Assembly: GCA_015486505.1 (NCBI GenBank)
Contig: WFRP01000227.1
Span: 1-16,712 of the forward strand
Length of the DNA stretch: 16,712 nucleotides
Direction of reading: 5' to 3'
From: Pseudomonadota bacterium
GTDB taxonomy: Bacteria > Desulfobacterota > Anaeroferrophillalia > Anaeroferrophillales > Tharpellaceae
Shown: in pieces, positions 7,078-13,564 of the stretch
How the letters are laid out: each line of letters opens with the position of its first letter
Numbering within the stretch: position 1 is the first letter of the stretch
Made by a program: the position numbers and the translations under genes
Notes under the pieces: generated by a model
What the model saw: the letters and a program-made list of their open reading frames with translations, nothing else
Told to the model about the DNA's origin: nothing
Database searches by the model: none

Positions 7078-8154
7078 TCACCCCTGCGGATAGGAGCCCA
7101 GAACTTTCATGTAAAGACAGATCTCTTTTGTGGCTTTAATCATTTTGGCGACCTGTTCATCTTCGCGGTGGCCGATAAAATCGGCGATGAAGAAATAGCT
7201 CCATTTCTCATTACGAACCGGCCTTGATTCAAGTTTAACCATATTGATGCCGTAATCCGCCATCGGAGTTAAAACCTGATGCAGAGCTCCGGGAAGATGC
7301 GGGGTGACGAAGAGGATTGAGGTTTTATCCTTTCCCGACGGCGGACTGTCTTCTTTTCCCAGAACCAGAAAGCGGGTGGTGTTGCCGGGCAGATCTTCAA
7401 TCTTTTCGGCACTGGGCTTAAGATTGTAGAGTTCGGCCGCGGCCGCACCGGCAATTGCCGCGCTCTGACCGCGTTGTCCGGCCACCCGGCGGGCGGCTTC
7501 GGCGGTGCTGCCGCATTCGGTTAGAATCGCTCCGGGCAGGTTGTCCTGCAGCCATTGACGGCACTGGGCAAAGGCCTGCGCGTGGGAAAAAACGGTTTTT
7601 ATGCTGTTTAGCGGCAAGCCGGAGACCGTCAGCAGATCGTGCGAGATTTTCTGGTAACGTTCCGCGCAGATTTTCAGATCTGATGTGTAGAAAAGATCCA
7701 GAGTATGGTTAACCGCGCCTTCAATTGAGTTTTCCACCGGCACAATTCCGTAGTGGCATTTTTCCTGTAAAACCGCCTGAAAAACCTCAGCGACACTGTT
7801 CTGCGGCTGCATGATGGTTTCGCCGCCGAAATGACCTAAGGCCGCGAGATGGGTAAACGAGGCCTCCGGACCTAAAAAGGCGACTTTGTGCTGACTTTGC
7901 AATTCCCGCGCGGCGGCCATGATCTCTTTGAAGATCAGTTGTAAGGCCGTTTGTGTCAGCGGTCCCGGATTAATTTCATTTAAGTGCTGCAGAACCAGAC
8001 TTTCCCGGGCGTTATTGAGGGTTGCAAGCCCTTTTTTCGCTTTTTCCCGGCCGATTTTACGGGCAAGTTCGAGACGCTGATTGATCAGTTCGAGAATCTG
8101 CCCATCCAGCCTGTCAATGTTCTCTCTTAATTTATCCAATTTATCTGATCGCAA
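7078..8154 (-). CDS. pheA: Bifunctional chorismate mutase / prephenate dehydratase
   Basis: The protein converts chorismate to prephenate and then to phenylpyruvate, the committed steps to phenylalanine. The 358 residues hold three domains in order: an AroQ-type chorismate mutase helical domain (about 1-90, with DKLRENIDRLDGQILELINQR), the prephenate dehydratase domain (about 90-270, beginning VAFLGPEASFTH and containing the TTRFLVLG signature with the catalytic TRF at 260-262), and a C-terminal ACT domain (about 278-355) with GALH (289-292) and ESRP (309-312), the motifs that bind phenylalanine for feedback inhibition. It starts with TTG; this start is chosen because GAGGAGG (8163-8169) lies 8 bases upstream and no ATG fits. 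It lies 44 bp after aroF and is almost certainly in the same transcript, under the attenuator at 9293-9476. No terminator is seen in the 5-bp gap to alaS. Confidence 0.96.
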   Translation of the reverse strand: MRSDKLDKLRENIDRLDGQILELINQRLELARKIGREKAKKGLATLNNARESLVLQHLNEINPGPLTQTALQLIFKEIMAAARELQSQHKVAFLGPEASFTHLAALGHFGGETIMQPQNSVAEVFQAVLQEKCHYGIVPVENSIEGAVNHTLDLFYTSDLKICAERYQKISHDLLTVSGLPLNSIKTVFSHAQAFAQCRQWLQDNLPGAILTECGSTAEAARRVAGQRGQSAAIAGAAAAELYNLKPSAEKIEDLPGNTTRFLVLGKEDSPPSGKDKTSILFVTPHLPGALHQVLTPMADYGINMVKLESRPVRNEKWSYFFIADFIGHREDEQVAKMIKATKEICLYMKVLGSYPQG

Positions 8155-8198
8155 CGGTTGTACCTCCTCAAAGCGATTTTGTCGATCCGGCCGGTCGT

Positions 8199-9260
8199 TT
8201 AAGCGGCCTGAGTCAGATTGCGCAGGCGTTTGTCGGCGCAGAGCAGCAATTTGCGGGTAGTTTCCCAGGAGATACAGGCATCGGTGACTGAAACCCCATA
8301 GGTCAGTTTGTCCATTCCGACGGTACAGGATTGATTACCTTCCTCAAGATTACTTTCCAGCATGACTCCGATCAGGGCCGGATTATCTTCTTGCCGCTGA
8401 CTTATAATATTTTTCAGAACCCGTTCCTGTTCCGAGAATTGTTTGCGGGAGTTGCCGTGCGAACAGTCAACGACTATGGATTCCCGGAGACCGCTGTCTT
8501 TTAGTTTCCGACAGGCTTCTTCGATGCTGACCGAATCGTAATTGGGCCGGTGGCCGCCGCGGAGAACAATATGGGTCCAGGGGTTGCCTTTGGTGGAAAC
8601 GATACAGGTTTTCCCTTTCGGATCAACGCCGATGAAACTTTGCGGGGTCTGTGAGGCAATCATAGCGTGAATCGCTTTATCCAGGCTGCCGTCGGTGCAG
8701 TTTTTGAAACCGACCGGCATTGACAGGCCGCTCGCCATCTCACGATGAATCTGTGATTCGGTTGTCCGGGCCCCGACTGCCGACCAGCAGACCAGGCCGG
8801 CGAGATACTGCGGGGTTATCGGATCAAGAACCTCGGTCGCGGTCGGCAGCCCCATTTCCGTGATCTTCAGTAGAATCCGCCGGGCCCGGCGCAGGCCTTC
8901 GTTCATATCACAACTGCCGTTCATATGCGGGTCGTTGATCAGGCCTTTCCAGCCGATTGTCGTCCGCGGCTTTTCGAAATAGACCCGCATCACTAAAAGC
9001 ATAGTGTCGGAAACTTCTTTCTGTAGTTCGGCAAGTTTTTGCGCGTATTCGAGGGCGGCTTTTTCGTCGTGAATGGAACAGGGGCCGACAATTACTAAAA
9101 GACGCTGATCTTTATGATCGAGAATGTTTTCAATTTGGCGGCGGCCGTCAATAACGGTTTTCTCACTGGCCGGAGTTAAGGGCATCTCCTGTTTCAGGAC
9201 TTCCGGGTCGATCAGTGGCTCGAAGCTTTTGATGTTGATATCGTGTGTGTGGGTAGTCAT
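8199..9260 (-). CDS. aroF: 3-deoxy-7-phosphoheptulonate (DAHP) synthase, class I
   Basis: DAHP synthase condenses phosphoenolpyruvate and erythrose 4-phosphate, the first step of the shikimate pathway to all aromatic amino acids. The 353 residues match the E. coli AroF/AroG/AroH type in length and numbering: metal ligands C61 (GPCSIHD), H268 (DCSHGNS), E302 and D326 (SVTDACISWE), and the active-site segments VMRVYFEKPRTTIGWKGLI (90-108) and GARTTESQ (163-170). Asp146, Pro150 and Ser180, which line the feedback-inhibitor pocket in AroG, are present, so allosteric inhibition is expected. Local motifs (MASGLSMPVGFKN, VDCSHGNS, YGVSVTDACISWE) resemble Tyr-sensitive AroF most, but the effector cannot be proven from sequence. 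AGGAG lies six bases before the ATG. It leads the aroF-pheA operon behind an attenuator with an aromatic leader peptide. Confidence 0.95.
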   Translation of the reverse strand: MTTHTHDINIKSFEPLIDPEVLKQEMPLTPASEKTVIDGRRQIENILDHKDQRLLVIVGPCSIHDEKAALEYAQKLAELQKEVSDTMLLVMRVYFEKPRTTIGWKGLINDPHMNGSCDMNEGLRRARRILLKITEMGLPTATEVLDPITPQYLAGLVCWSAVGARTTESQIHREMASGLSMPVGFKNCTDGSLDKAIHAMIASQTPQSFIGVDPKGKTCIVSTKGNPWTHIVLRGGHRPNYDSVSIEEACRKLKDSGLRESIVVDCSHGNSRKQFSEQERVLKNIISQRQEDNPALIGVMLESNLEEGNQSCTVGMDKLTYGVSVTDACISWETTRKLLLCADKRLRNLTQAA

Positions 9261-9292
9261 TTTTTACTCCTGGTTAAGTTTTGTGGTTAAAT

Positions 9293-9326
9293 AAAAAAAG
9301 CTGCGGGAAAATCGCTTCCCCGCAGC
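9293..9326 (-). terminator. Second intrinsic terminator in the aroF leader
   Basis: On the minus strand GCTGCGGG (9319-9326) pairs perfectly with CCCGCAGC (9300-9307) around an 11-base loop, followed directly by a run of seven T (9293-9299). It lies between the first terminator and the aroF ribosome binding site, so transcripts must pass both to reach aroF. It could be a backstop, or a second regulated site: when the first terminator is not formed, the C-run in its 3' arm is free and could pair with the G-run (GCGGGG) of this hairpin's 5' arm. That coupling is speculative. Confidence 0.85.
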
Positions 9327-9336
9327 CTTTAAAACT

Positions 9337-9367
9337 AAAAAAGCCGGGGGTCGGTGACCCTCGGCTT
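9337..9367 (-). terminator. First intrinsic terminator (attenuator) in the aroF leader
   Basis: On the minus strand AAGCCGAGGGTC (9356-9367) pairs with GACCCCCGGCTT (9341-9352), 12 positions with a single A-C mismatch and a 3-base loop, followed by six T (9337-9342). Part of its 5' arm and loop (GGGTCACC, 9353-9360) can instead pair with the upstream antiterminator segment 9407-9415, which makes it the 3:4 hairpin of an attenuator. Confidence 0.9.
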
Positions 9368-9464
9368 TGCGGTTTTCAGTATGAGTTGGAAACTCCTAAA
9401 CGCTCCGGGTACACCTCTGCCTATCGCTTCTAAAAAAATAAAACCAGAAATAGGAAAAGGTGTA
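9353..9464 (-). promoter_or_regulatory. Ribosome-mediated attenuator of aroF-pheA (pairings 1:2 and 2:3)
   Basis: Segment 1 lies inside the aromatic codons of the leader peptide (9450-9464). Segment 2 (9410-9424) pairs with it: TACACCT with AGGTGTA and CCTAT with ATAGG, 12 bp around a 3x3 internal loop. Segment 2 can alternatively pair with segment 3: GGTG (9412-9415) with CACC (9353-9356) and ACCC (9407-9410) with GGGT (9357-9360), with one bulged base, which blocks the terminator at 9341-9367. A ribosome stalled on the Phe/Tyr codons would cover segment 1 and favour 2:3, so transcription continues. A ribosome finishing at the stop codon (9396-9398) would cover segment 2 and let the terminator form. 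A small GAGTT/AACTC hairpin (9383-9395) sits inside the 2:3 loop. Confidence 0.85.
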
Positions 9465-9476
9465 AGCGAATTTCAT
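9396..9476 (-). CDS. Aromatic-rich attenuation leader peptide (26 aa)
   Basis: This short ORF reads MKFAYTFSYFWFYFF in its first 15 codons, with 6 Phe, 3 Tyr and 1 Trp, then continues with 11 mostly polar, arginine-rich residues to a TAG stop. Such density of aromatic codons, directly before two terminators and the DAHP synthase gene, is the mark of an attenuation leader peptide like PheL or TrpL. It is a sensor by translation speed; the peptide itself need have no role. The mix of Phe, Tyr and Trp suggests the operon responds to shortage of any charged aromatic tRNA, most strongly Phe. The only Shine-Dalgarno candidate, AGGG, is 13 bases from the ATG, a weak and rather distant site. Confidence 0.88.
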   Translation of the reverse strand: MKFAYTFSYFWFYFFRSDRQRCTRSV

Positions 9477-9587
9477 TGTCAGTTAAATACCCTGCTAATT
9501 AAAGTTGACTAAAAAATGAGGTTTGGGCTGATTGTTATTGAATTCGGCCCCCATCTAGCACGACTGTTTATTTATGTCAAGAAATAT

Positions 9588-9642
9588 TTAATGCCTGGCG
9601 GAGAAAAGCCGCGCCCGGCCCCGGATTTGGCGGAATCGTCAC
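9588..9642. repeat. Diverged end fragment of the 232-bp miniature element
   Basis: Read on the minus strand, these 55 bases match the left end of the complete element (799-853) at roughly 46 of 55 positions, including the central blocks AATCCGGGG and TTTTCTCCGC. The terminal bases have drifted (GTGACGATTCCGCC against GTAACTATTCAGCC). No clear second inverted repeat or target duplication is seen; a loosely similar sequence lies at 9534-9549, so this may be an old, decayed or internally deleted copy. It lies in the spacer between the divergent aroF leader and the PerM-like gene. Confidence 0.6.
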
Positions 9643-9689
9643 GAATTATAAAGCAAAAGCTGGTTTTTTGGCTATGTTTATGATAGGTT

Positions 9690-9800
9690 AATGCGGGAAC
9701 AACTCCCGCAACCCAAACAGGGCCTTGCGGCCCGCAAATAAGTGCTCTTATCAGAACATTTTCTTGTTTTAAAACAAGAAAATAACCTGTAAGGCACTAA
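9690..9800 (-). repeat. Structured intergenic repeat, third copy (inverted, shortened)
   Basis: On the minus strand this begins TTAGTGCCTTACAGG and follows the 3933-4080 unit, with the middle replaced. Stems are kept or strengthened: a perfect 26-base palindrome at 9758-9783 stands where unit 1 has ATTTTCTG/CAGAAAAT with a long loop; the ATAAG/CTTAT stem follows; GGGCC (9720-9724) pairs with GGCCC (9729-9733), which gives a GCAA tetraloop on the minus strand; and TGCGGGA/TCCCGCA (9692-9698 and 9704-9710) matches the terminal hairpin of unit 1. The rest of the 9477-9859 spacer holds the aroF promoter region (no good -35/-10 pair recognised) and nothing else clear. Confidence 0.75.
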
Positions 9801-9859
9801 TACGCTCAAGAGGTTCCTGTGGTTTTAATCCGATTTTACTTCGGTCTGATTTGTTGAAG

Positions 9860-10939
9860 ATGAAAACGCTGAAAGAAAAACTGCCGGTCTACAGAACCGT
9901 GGTCTTTTTTATGACCTTTCTCTTTTCTATCGGCCTGTTTTTATGGATGGTAAAACCGTTTATCTCCACTCTGGTTTTAGCTTTGATTATGGTCGGGCTC
10001 TGCCATCCTCTCTATCTGAAATTACTGAAACCCTGCGGCGAGCGTAACTGGCTGGCGTCGGGACTGATTTGTCTATTGATCTTTCTCGGAATCTTTGTGC
10101 CGCTGGTTTTTCTGATTACCTCGCTTTCGGTTGAAGTGGCGAATTTTTATTCCTACTTAAAAACTGAATTAACGGTGGCTTCGCTTAATCACTTTGTTGC
10201 CGGCCATAGCGAAAAAGTTGGACGTCTGACTGAGCTTTTGTCCCATCTCGGGATAAATTACAATCTTGCCGATATTCAGAACGATGTCATCCGTCTCGGT
10301 AAGGAAGCGGGTTTCTGGGTGTATAACTGGACGAGAATGCTGGCCGGGCAGGTGGTCAACTTCTCGCTTAATTTTGTTCTGTTGATTATTTTTGTCTATT
10401 TTCTTTTGATTGACGGCCCCAAAGTTAAAGAGTATCTGCTGGCCTTATCGCCGCTGCCGCGTGATCAGGAGGAATTACTTCTCCATAAATTTAATGATAT
10501 GACCCTGGCAATGGTCGTCGGTAACGGTCTGGCGGCGATTATACAGGGGGTTGTCGGCGGTTTCGGCCTGACTTTTTTCAATATTCAGTCGCCACTGCTC
10601 TGGGGCACGGTCATGGCGATCTTTGCCTTTATTCCTTTTATCGGAATCTCTGTCGTTTTTATTCCAATCGGGGCTTATATGCTGTTTGTCGGGGAGGTTG
10701 CCAAGGGGGTTGTGTTCCTGGTTTCATTTGGAATTTTATCTCTGCTGGTTGAGTACATACTGAAGCCGAAACTGGTCGGAGACCGGGTTAAAGTGCATAT
10801 TCTTCTGATCTTTATCTCGATTTTCGGCGGCCTCGCGACCTTCGGCCTGATCGGAATTATTTTCGGCCCGCTTATCACCATAGCTTTTCTGAGTATGGTG
10901 GATATCTACCATAAAAATTACGGCAAGCATTTGTTGTAA
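9860..10939 (+). CDS. AI-2E family transporter (PerM/UPF0118-type membrane protein)
   Basis: This is a multi-pass inner-membrane protein of the AI-2E transporter family, whose members include TqsA (AI-2 export), PerM and sodium/proton antiporters; the substrate cannot be told from sequence. From the ATG it has 359 residues, the usual length. It shows two N-terminal hydrophobic segments (about 10-50), another near 60-85, a soluble middle part (about 90-160), then a C-terminal membrane block with the family motifs LLWGTVMAIFAFIPFIG and KPKLVGDRVKVHIL, followed by FGLIGIIFGPLI. About eight membrane spans are expected. An in-frame TTG at 9851 is a possible alternative start, but the ATG at 9860 is preferred; neither has a clear ribosome binding site. 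It follows a repeat-rich spacer and is read away from aroF. Confidence 0.88.
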   Translation: MKTLKEKLPVYRTVVFFMTFLFSIGLFLWMVKPFISTLVLALIMVGLCHPLYLKLLKPCGERNWLASGLICLLIFLGIFVPLVFLITSLSVEVANFYSYLKTELTVASLNHFVAGHSEKVGRLTELLSHLGINYNLADIQNDVIRLGKEAGFWVYNWTRMLAGQVVNFSLNFVLLIIFVYFLLIDGPKVKEYLLALSPLPRDQEELLLHKFNDMTLAMVVGNGLAAIIQGVVGGFGLTFFNIQSPLLWGTVMAIFAFIPFIGISVVFIPIGAYMLFVGEVAKGVVFLVSFGILSLLVEYILKPKLVGDRVKVHILLIFISIFGGLATFGLIGIIFGPLITIAFLSMVDIYHKNYGKHLL

Positions 10940-10955
10940 TCTTGTTGCGGCACAA

Positions 10956-10984
10956 TTGACTTTTATATCTAATTGGGTTATGTG
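10956..10984 (+). promoter_or_regulatory. Candidate sigma-70 promoter for the DUF3300 gene
   Basis: TTGACT (10956-10961) and TATGTG (10979-10984) are separated by 17 bases. The -35 is close to consensus (one mismatch); the -10 is weaker (two mismatches). It lies about 84 bp upstream of the DUF3300 start, in an AT-rich spacer after the transporter gene. Supported only by matching to consensus. Confidence 0.35.
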
Positions 10985-11067
10985 TCTTTATATGATGATT
11001 TTAGTGTGATTCAGGAAGTTTGCCAACCTTTTTAATTTCGGTCGCTGCGAATTCGGAGGGAAACAGG

Positions 11068-12390
11068 ATGATGAGGTTTAATAAATTTTTACACAAGTTG
11101 CTATTGGGCTGTGGGGTTTTCCTGTTATGCGGCAGTTTACTGGTAAACAGCGCCAGGGCTGCGGAAACCGCTCCGGCTCCGGCTGCCGCGGAAGCGGAGA
11201 GTGCAGGTGATAACGTTGCGATAAATGAGGCGGAGTTGGCCCAGATGCTGGCGCCGATAGCGCTTTATCCGGATTCATTATTAATGCAGATGCTTATGGC
11301 GGCAACCTATCCGCTGGAAGTCGTTGAGGCCGCCCGTTTTGTTAAAGCCAATCCGAAACTTAAAGAAGATGCCCTCGATAAAGCGCTGAAAGATAAAGAC
11401 TGGGATGAAAGCGTTAAATCGATATGTCATTTTCCCACGGTTTTGAAATCGATGAATGAACATCTTGATGCCACCAAGAAACTCGGTGACTTCTTTCTTG
11501 AAGATCAAAAAAAGGTGATGGATACGATTCAGGACCTGCGGGCCAAGGCCAGGGAAGCGGGCAAACTTAAAACCACCAAGGAGCAGAAGGTAATTGTCGA
11601 AGAGAAGACGATCGTTATTGAACCGGCTGATCCCAAAGTGGTTTACGTTCCGACTTACAGCAGCACCGTGGTTTACGGTTCCTGGAGCTATCCCGCATAT
11701 CCACCCTATGCCTGGTATCCACCGCCGCCGGTCTACGGTTTTGCTGCCGGAGTCGCGGTCGGGGCCTGGGCCGCGAATAACTGGTGTCACGCCGACTGGC
11801 ATCACGGGGATATTGATATTGATGTCAACCGGAATGTCAATGTCAACCGTCCCGGCGGCGGCACTCCCAGAACCCGGACGGGGGGTGGCGGACAAACCTG
11901 GAAACATAATCCCCAACATCGTAAGGGGGTTTCCTATCGCAACAGTGATGTCAGAAAACGTTACGGGCAGTCCGGCCGTAACGCCCGGCAGCGGGATCTG
12001 GCCCGGGGTTACGGCAAGGGTATGGATCGTAAAACCCGTGATAATATAAAGAGGCAGGGCCTTAAATCGGGTAATTCCAAATTCGGCCAGAGCAATAACC
12101 GCAAAGCCACGCGCCCGGCCGCCAATCAGAGTCAGCGGGCCCGGACGACCGGTAATACTTCGTCGCGTTCATCTCAGGTGCGCAATCAGGGCAGTTCCAG
12201 CCGCAAGGCGAGCGCCAATCGTTCTTCGCAGACGCGCAACTCTCGCCAATCGAGTGCGAATCGGAGCCGGCAAAACCGTTCAAGCAGTGCTTTTCAGCGT
12301 TCGGGGTCGGGCCGGTCGGTCAGCCGCAGCAGCAGCCGCGGCCGTGCCAGCCGGAGTTTCGGCGGTCGTAGCGGTGGCCGGCGGCGGTAA
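11068..12390 (+). CDS. Secreted DUF3300 domain protein with basic low-complexity tail
   Basis: Function is unknown; DUF3300 proteins are exported. The start at 11068 is chosen because GGAGGG (11055-11060) lies 7 bases upstream and a signal peptide begins right there; an upstream frame start at 11020 lacks both. Of 440 residues, about 1-31 form a signal peptide (basic start, hydrophobic core, cleavage near SARA-AE). A short Ala/Pro linker follows. The DUF3300 domain runs about 54-250, beginning AELAQMLAPIALYPDSLLMQML, with the ADPKVVYVPTYSSTVVYGSW segment (187-206) and a Tyr/Pro-rich stretch (208-224). A stretch of alternating Asp/Asn/Val residues (DIDIDVNRNVNVNR) comes next. The last 180 or so residues are disordered and very rich in Arg, Ser, Asn, Gln and Gly, with a repeated SSR/NRSSQ pattern, strongly basic. 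It is followed after 59 bp by a DUF2950 gene, a frequent partner. Confidence 0.85.
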   Translation: MMRFNKFLHKLLLGCGVFLLCGSLLVNSARAAETAPAPAAAEAESAGDNVAINEAELAQMLAPIALYPDSLLMQMLMAATYPLEVVEAARFVKANPKLKEDALDKALKDKDWDESVKSICHFPTVLKSMNEHLDATKKLGDFFLEDQKKVMDTIQDLRAKAREAGKLKTTKEQKVIVEEKTIVIEPADPKVVYVPTYSSTVVYGSWSYPAYPPYAWYPPPPVYGFAAGVAVGAWAANNWCHADWHHGDIDIDVNRNVNVNRPGGGTPRTRTGGGGQTWKHNPQHRKGVSYRNSDVRKRYGQSGRNARQRDLARGYGKGMDRKTRDNIKRQGLKSGNSKFGQSNNRKATRPAANQSQRARTTGNTSSRSSQVRNQGSSSRKASANRSSQTRNSRQSSANRSRQNRSSSAFQRSGSGRSVSRSSSRGRASRSFGGRSGGRRR

Positions 12391-12449
12391 ATGGCAATCG
12401 CCGCCTTACTTTGTTGATGTATATTTTATTGAATTTGGAGAGACTGGTT

Positions 12450-13448
12450 ATGAATAATCATATGGTTGTGAGAATGAAACTTCGGGAACGGGATTTTTCA
12501 GGCGGTTATTTGCTGTTACTGGCCGGTCTGATATTTTTTATCTGGGCACCGGTTCCGGCCGGGGCGTCAGCGAAAATCAAGGGTAGCGCTTTTAATTCTC
12601 CCCAGGAAGCGGTCAAGATGCTGACCACAGCCGTTCAGAAAGCGGATACGGACGCATTGCTGGTTATTTTCGGAGATGACGCCCGGGATATAATTTTTTC
12701 CGGGGACAAGGTTGAAAGCCGGAGTGAACTGTCTGAATTTGCTGAAGCTTTAGCGGACAAACACGAGGTTGAAATGATAACGCCCACGTTAGCCCAACTG
12801 ACGGTTGGTGATGAGGGCTGGATTTTTCCAATTCCAATCATTAAAGTCGATAATGAATGGTATTTCGATGTGGCGGCCGGCCGGGATGAGCTGCTTAATC
12901 GCAGAATCGGCGCTAATGAATTATCGGTAATTCAGGTGATGCTGGCCTATGTAAACGCCCAACTGGAATATGCAAGTCGGGATTGGGATGGTGACGGTAT
13001 CTATGAATATGCCCAGAAAATCAAAAGTGACCCCGGGCAAAAGAATGGACTCTACTGGCCGGTAGCGCCCGGTGAAAAACAGAGTCCTTTCGGTCCCTTT
13101 ATCGCCCGGGCGGAGCGGGAGGGCTATTCTGCTGATAAAGATGCCGATTCTCCTGAACCTTATAACGGTTATTATTACAAACTTCTTACCCGGCAGGGTG
13201 AAAATGCTCCCGGCGGGGCTTATGACTATGTTGTTGACGGTAATATGATTCTGGGTTTCGGGATGCTGGCTTATCCGGCTAAATATGGCGTTTCCGGGAT
13301 TATGACCTTTGTTGTCAACCAGGAAGGGGTGGTTTATGAAAGCGACCTCGGCGAAAAAACTGCTGAAATAATCAACCGCTCAGTTAAATATAATCCCGAA
13401 GAACATATATGGCGCAAGGTTGATGAGCAATACCTTGAATCCGAATGA
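12450..13448 (+). CDS. Secreted DUF2950 family protein
   Basis: Function is unknown; this family is exported to the periplasm and often sits next to DUF3300 genes, which points to a shared envelope role. The ATG at 12450 follows GGAGAG (12437-12442); an upstream in-frame TTG at 12411 is less likely. Of 332 residues, about 1-41 are a signal peptide with a long charged start and a hydrophobic core LLLLAGLIFFIW, cleaved near AGASA-K. The mature part begins FNSPQEAVKMLTTAVQKADTD and holds family-like segments: DDARDIIFSGD, GWIFPIPIIKVDNEWYFD, GANELSVIQVMLAYVNAQLEY, DWDGDGIYEYAQKI, GLYWP and GYYYKLLTRQG. DWDGDGIYEYA resembles a calcium-binding loop but is a general feature of the family. An intrinsic terminator lies 63 bp after the stop, so DUF3300-DUF2950 is probably a two-gene operon. 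Confidence 0.87.
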   Translation: MNNHMVVRMKLRERDFSGGYLLLLAGLIFFIWAPVPAGASAKIKGSAFNSPQEAVKMLTTAVQKADTDALLVIFGDDARDIIFSGDKVESRSELSEFAEALADKHEVEMITPTLAQLTVGDEGWIFPIPIIKVDNEWYFDVAAGRDELLNRRIGANELSVIQVMLAYVNAQLEYASRDWDGDGIYEYAQKIKSDPGQKNGLYWPVAPGEKQSPFGPFIARAEREGYSADKDADSPEPYNGYYYKLLTRQGENAPGGAYDYVVDGNMILGFGMLAYPAKYGVSGIMTFVVNQEGVVYESDLGEKTAEIINRSVKYNPEEHIWRKVDEQYLESE

Positions 13449-13511
13449 TGGTTTAAGGTGTAAATTTGTCTGTTTAGGGTCAGGTCAGGGAAAAATAATC
13501 GAGCAGTATTG

Positions 13512-13549
13512 GAGCGGGAGCATAATGAGTTGTGTTCTCGCTCTTTTTT
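13512..13549 (+). terminator. Intrinsic terminator after the DUF3300-DUF2950 pair
   Basis: GAGCGGGAGCA (13512-13522) pairs with TGTTCTCGCTC (13533-13543) over 11 positions, two of them G-U, around a 10-base loop, followed by six T (13544-13549). It ends the DUF3300-DUF2950 transcript; the rhomboid gene begins 15 bp after it and so needs its own promoter or readthrough. Confidence 0.88.
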
Positions 13550-13564
13550 AACGGAAATTGATTG

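Noticed and set aside
9341..9424. T-box riboswitch in the aroF leader, because AGAGGTG-TACCC before a terminator loosely recalls the T-box sequence
   Set aside because: The conserved T-box core is not matched, there is no room for Stem I and a specifier loop upstream, and the aromatic leader ORF with 1:2 and 2:3 pairings explains the region fully.
9311..9430. Eight-base ATCGCTTC present twice (9311-9318 and 9423-9430) in the leader
   Set aside because: A shared 8-mer within a region of this size is not rare by chance, and no clear pairing role could be built from it.
11068..11160. Lipoprotein signal in the DUF3300 protein (LLGC near residues 12-15)
   Set aside because: The cysteine falls inside the hydrophobic core rather than after it, and a normal signal peptidase I site (SARA-AE) follows.
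11281..11919. Long minus-strand open frame (212 codons) opposite the DUF3300 gene
   Set aside because: It is a shadow of the plus-strand gene, which has a signal peptide, ribosome binding site and family match; the shadow has none of these.
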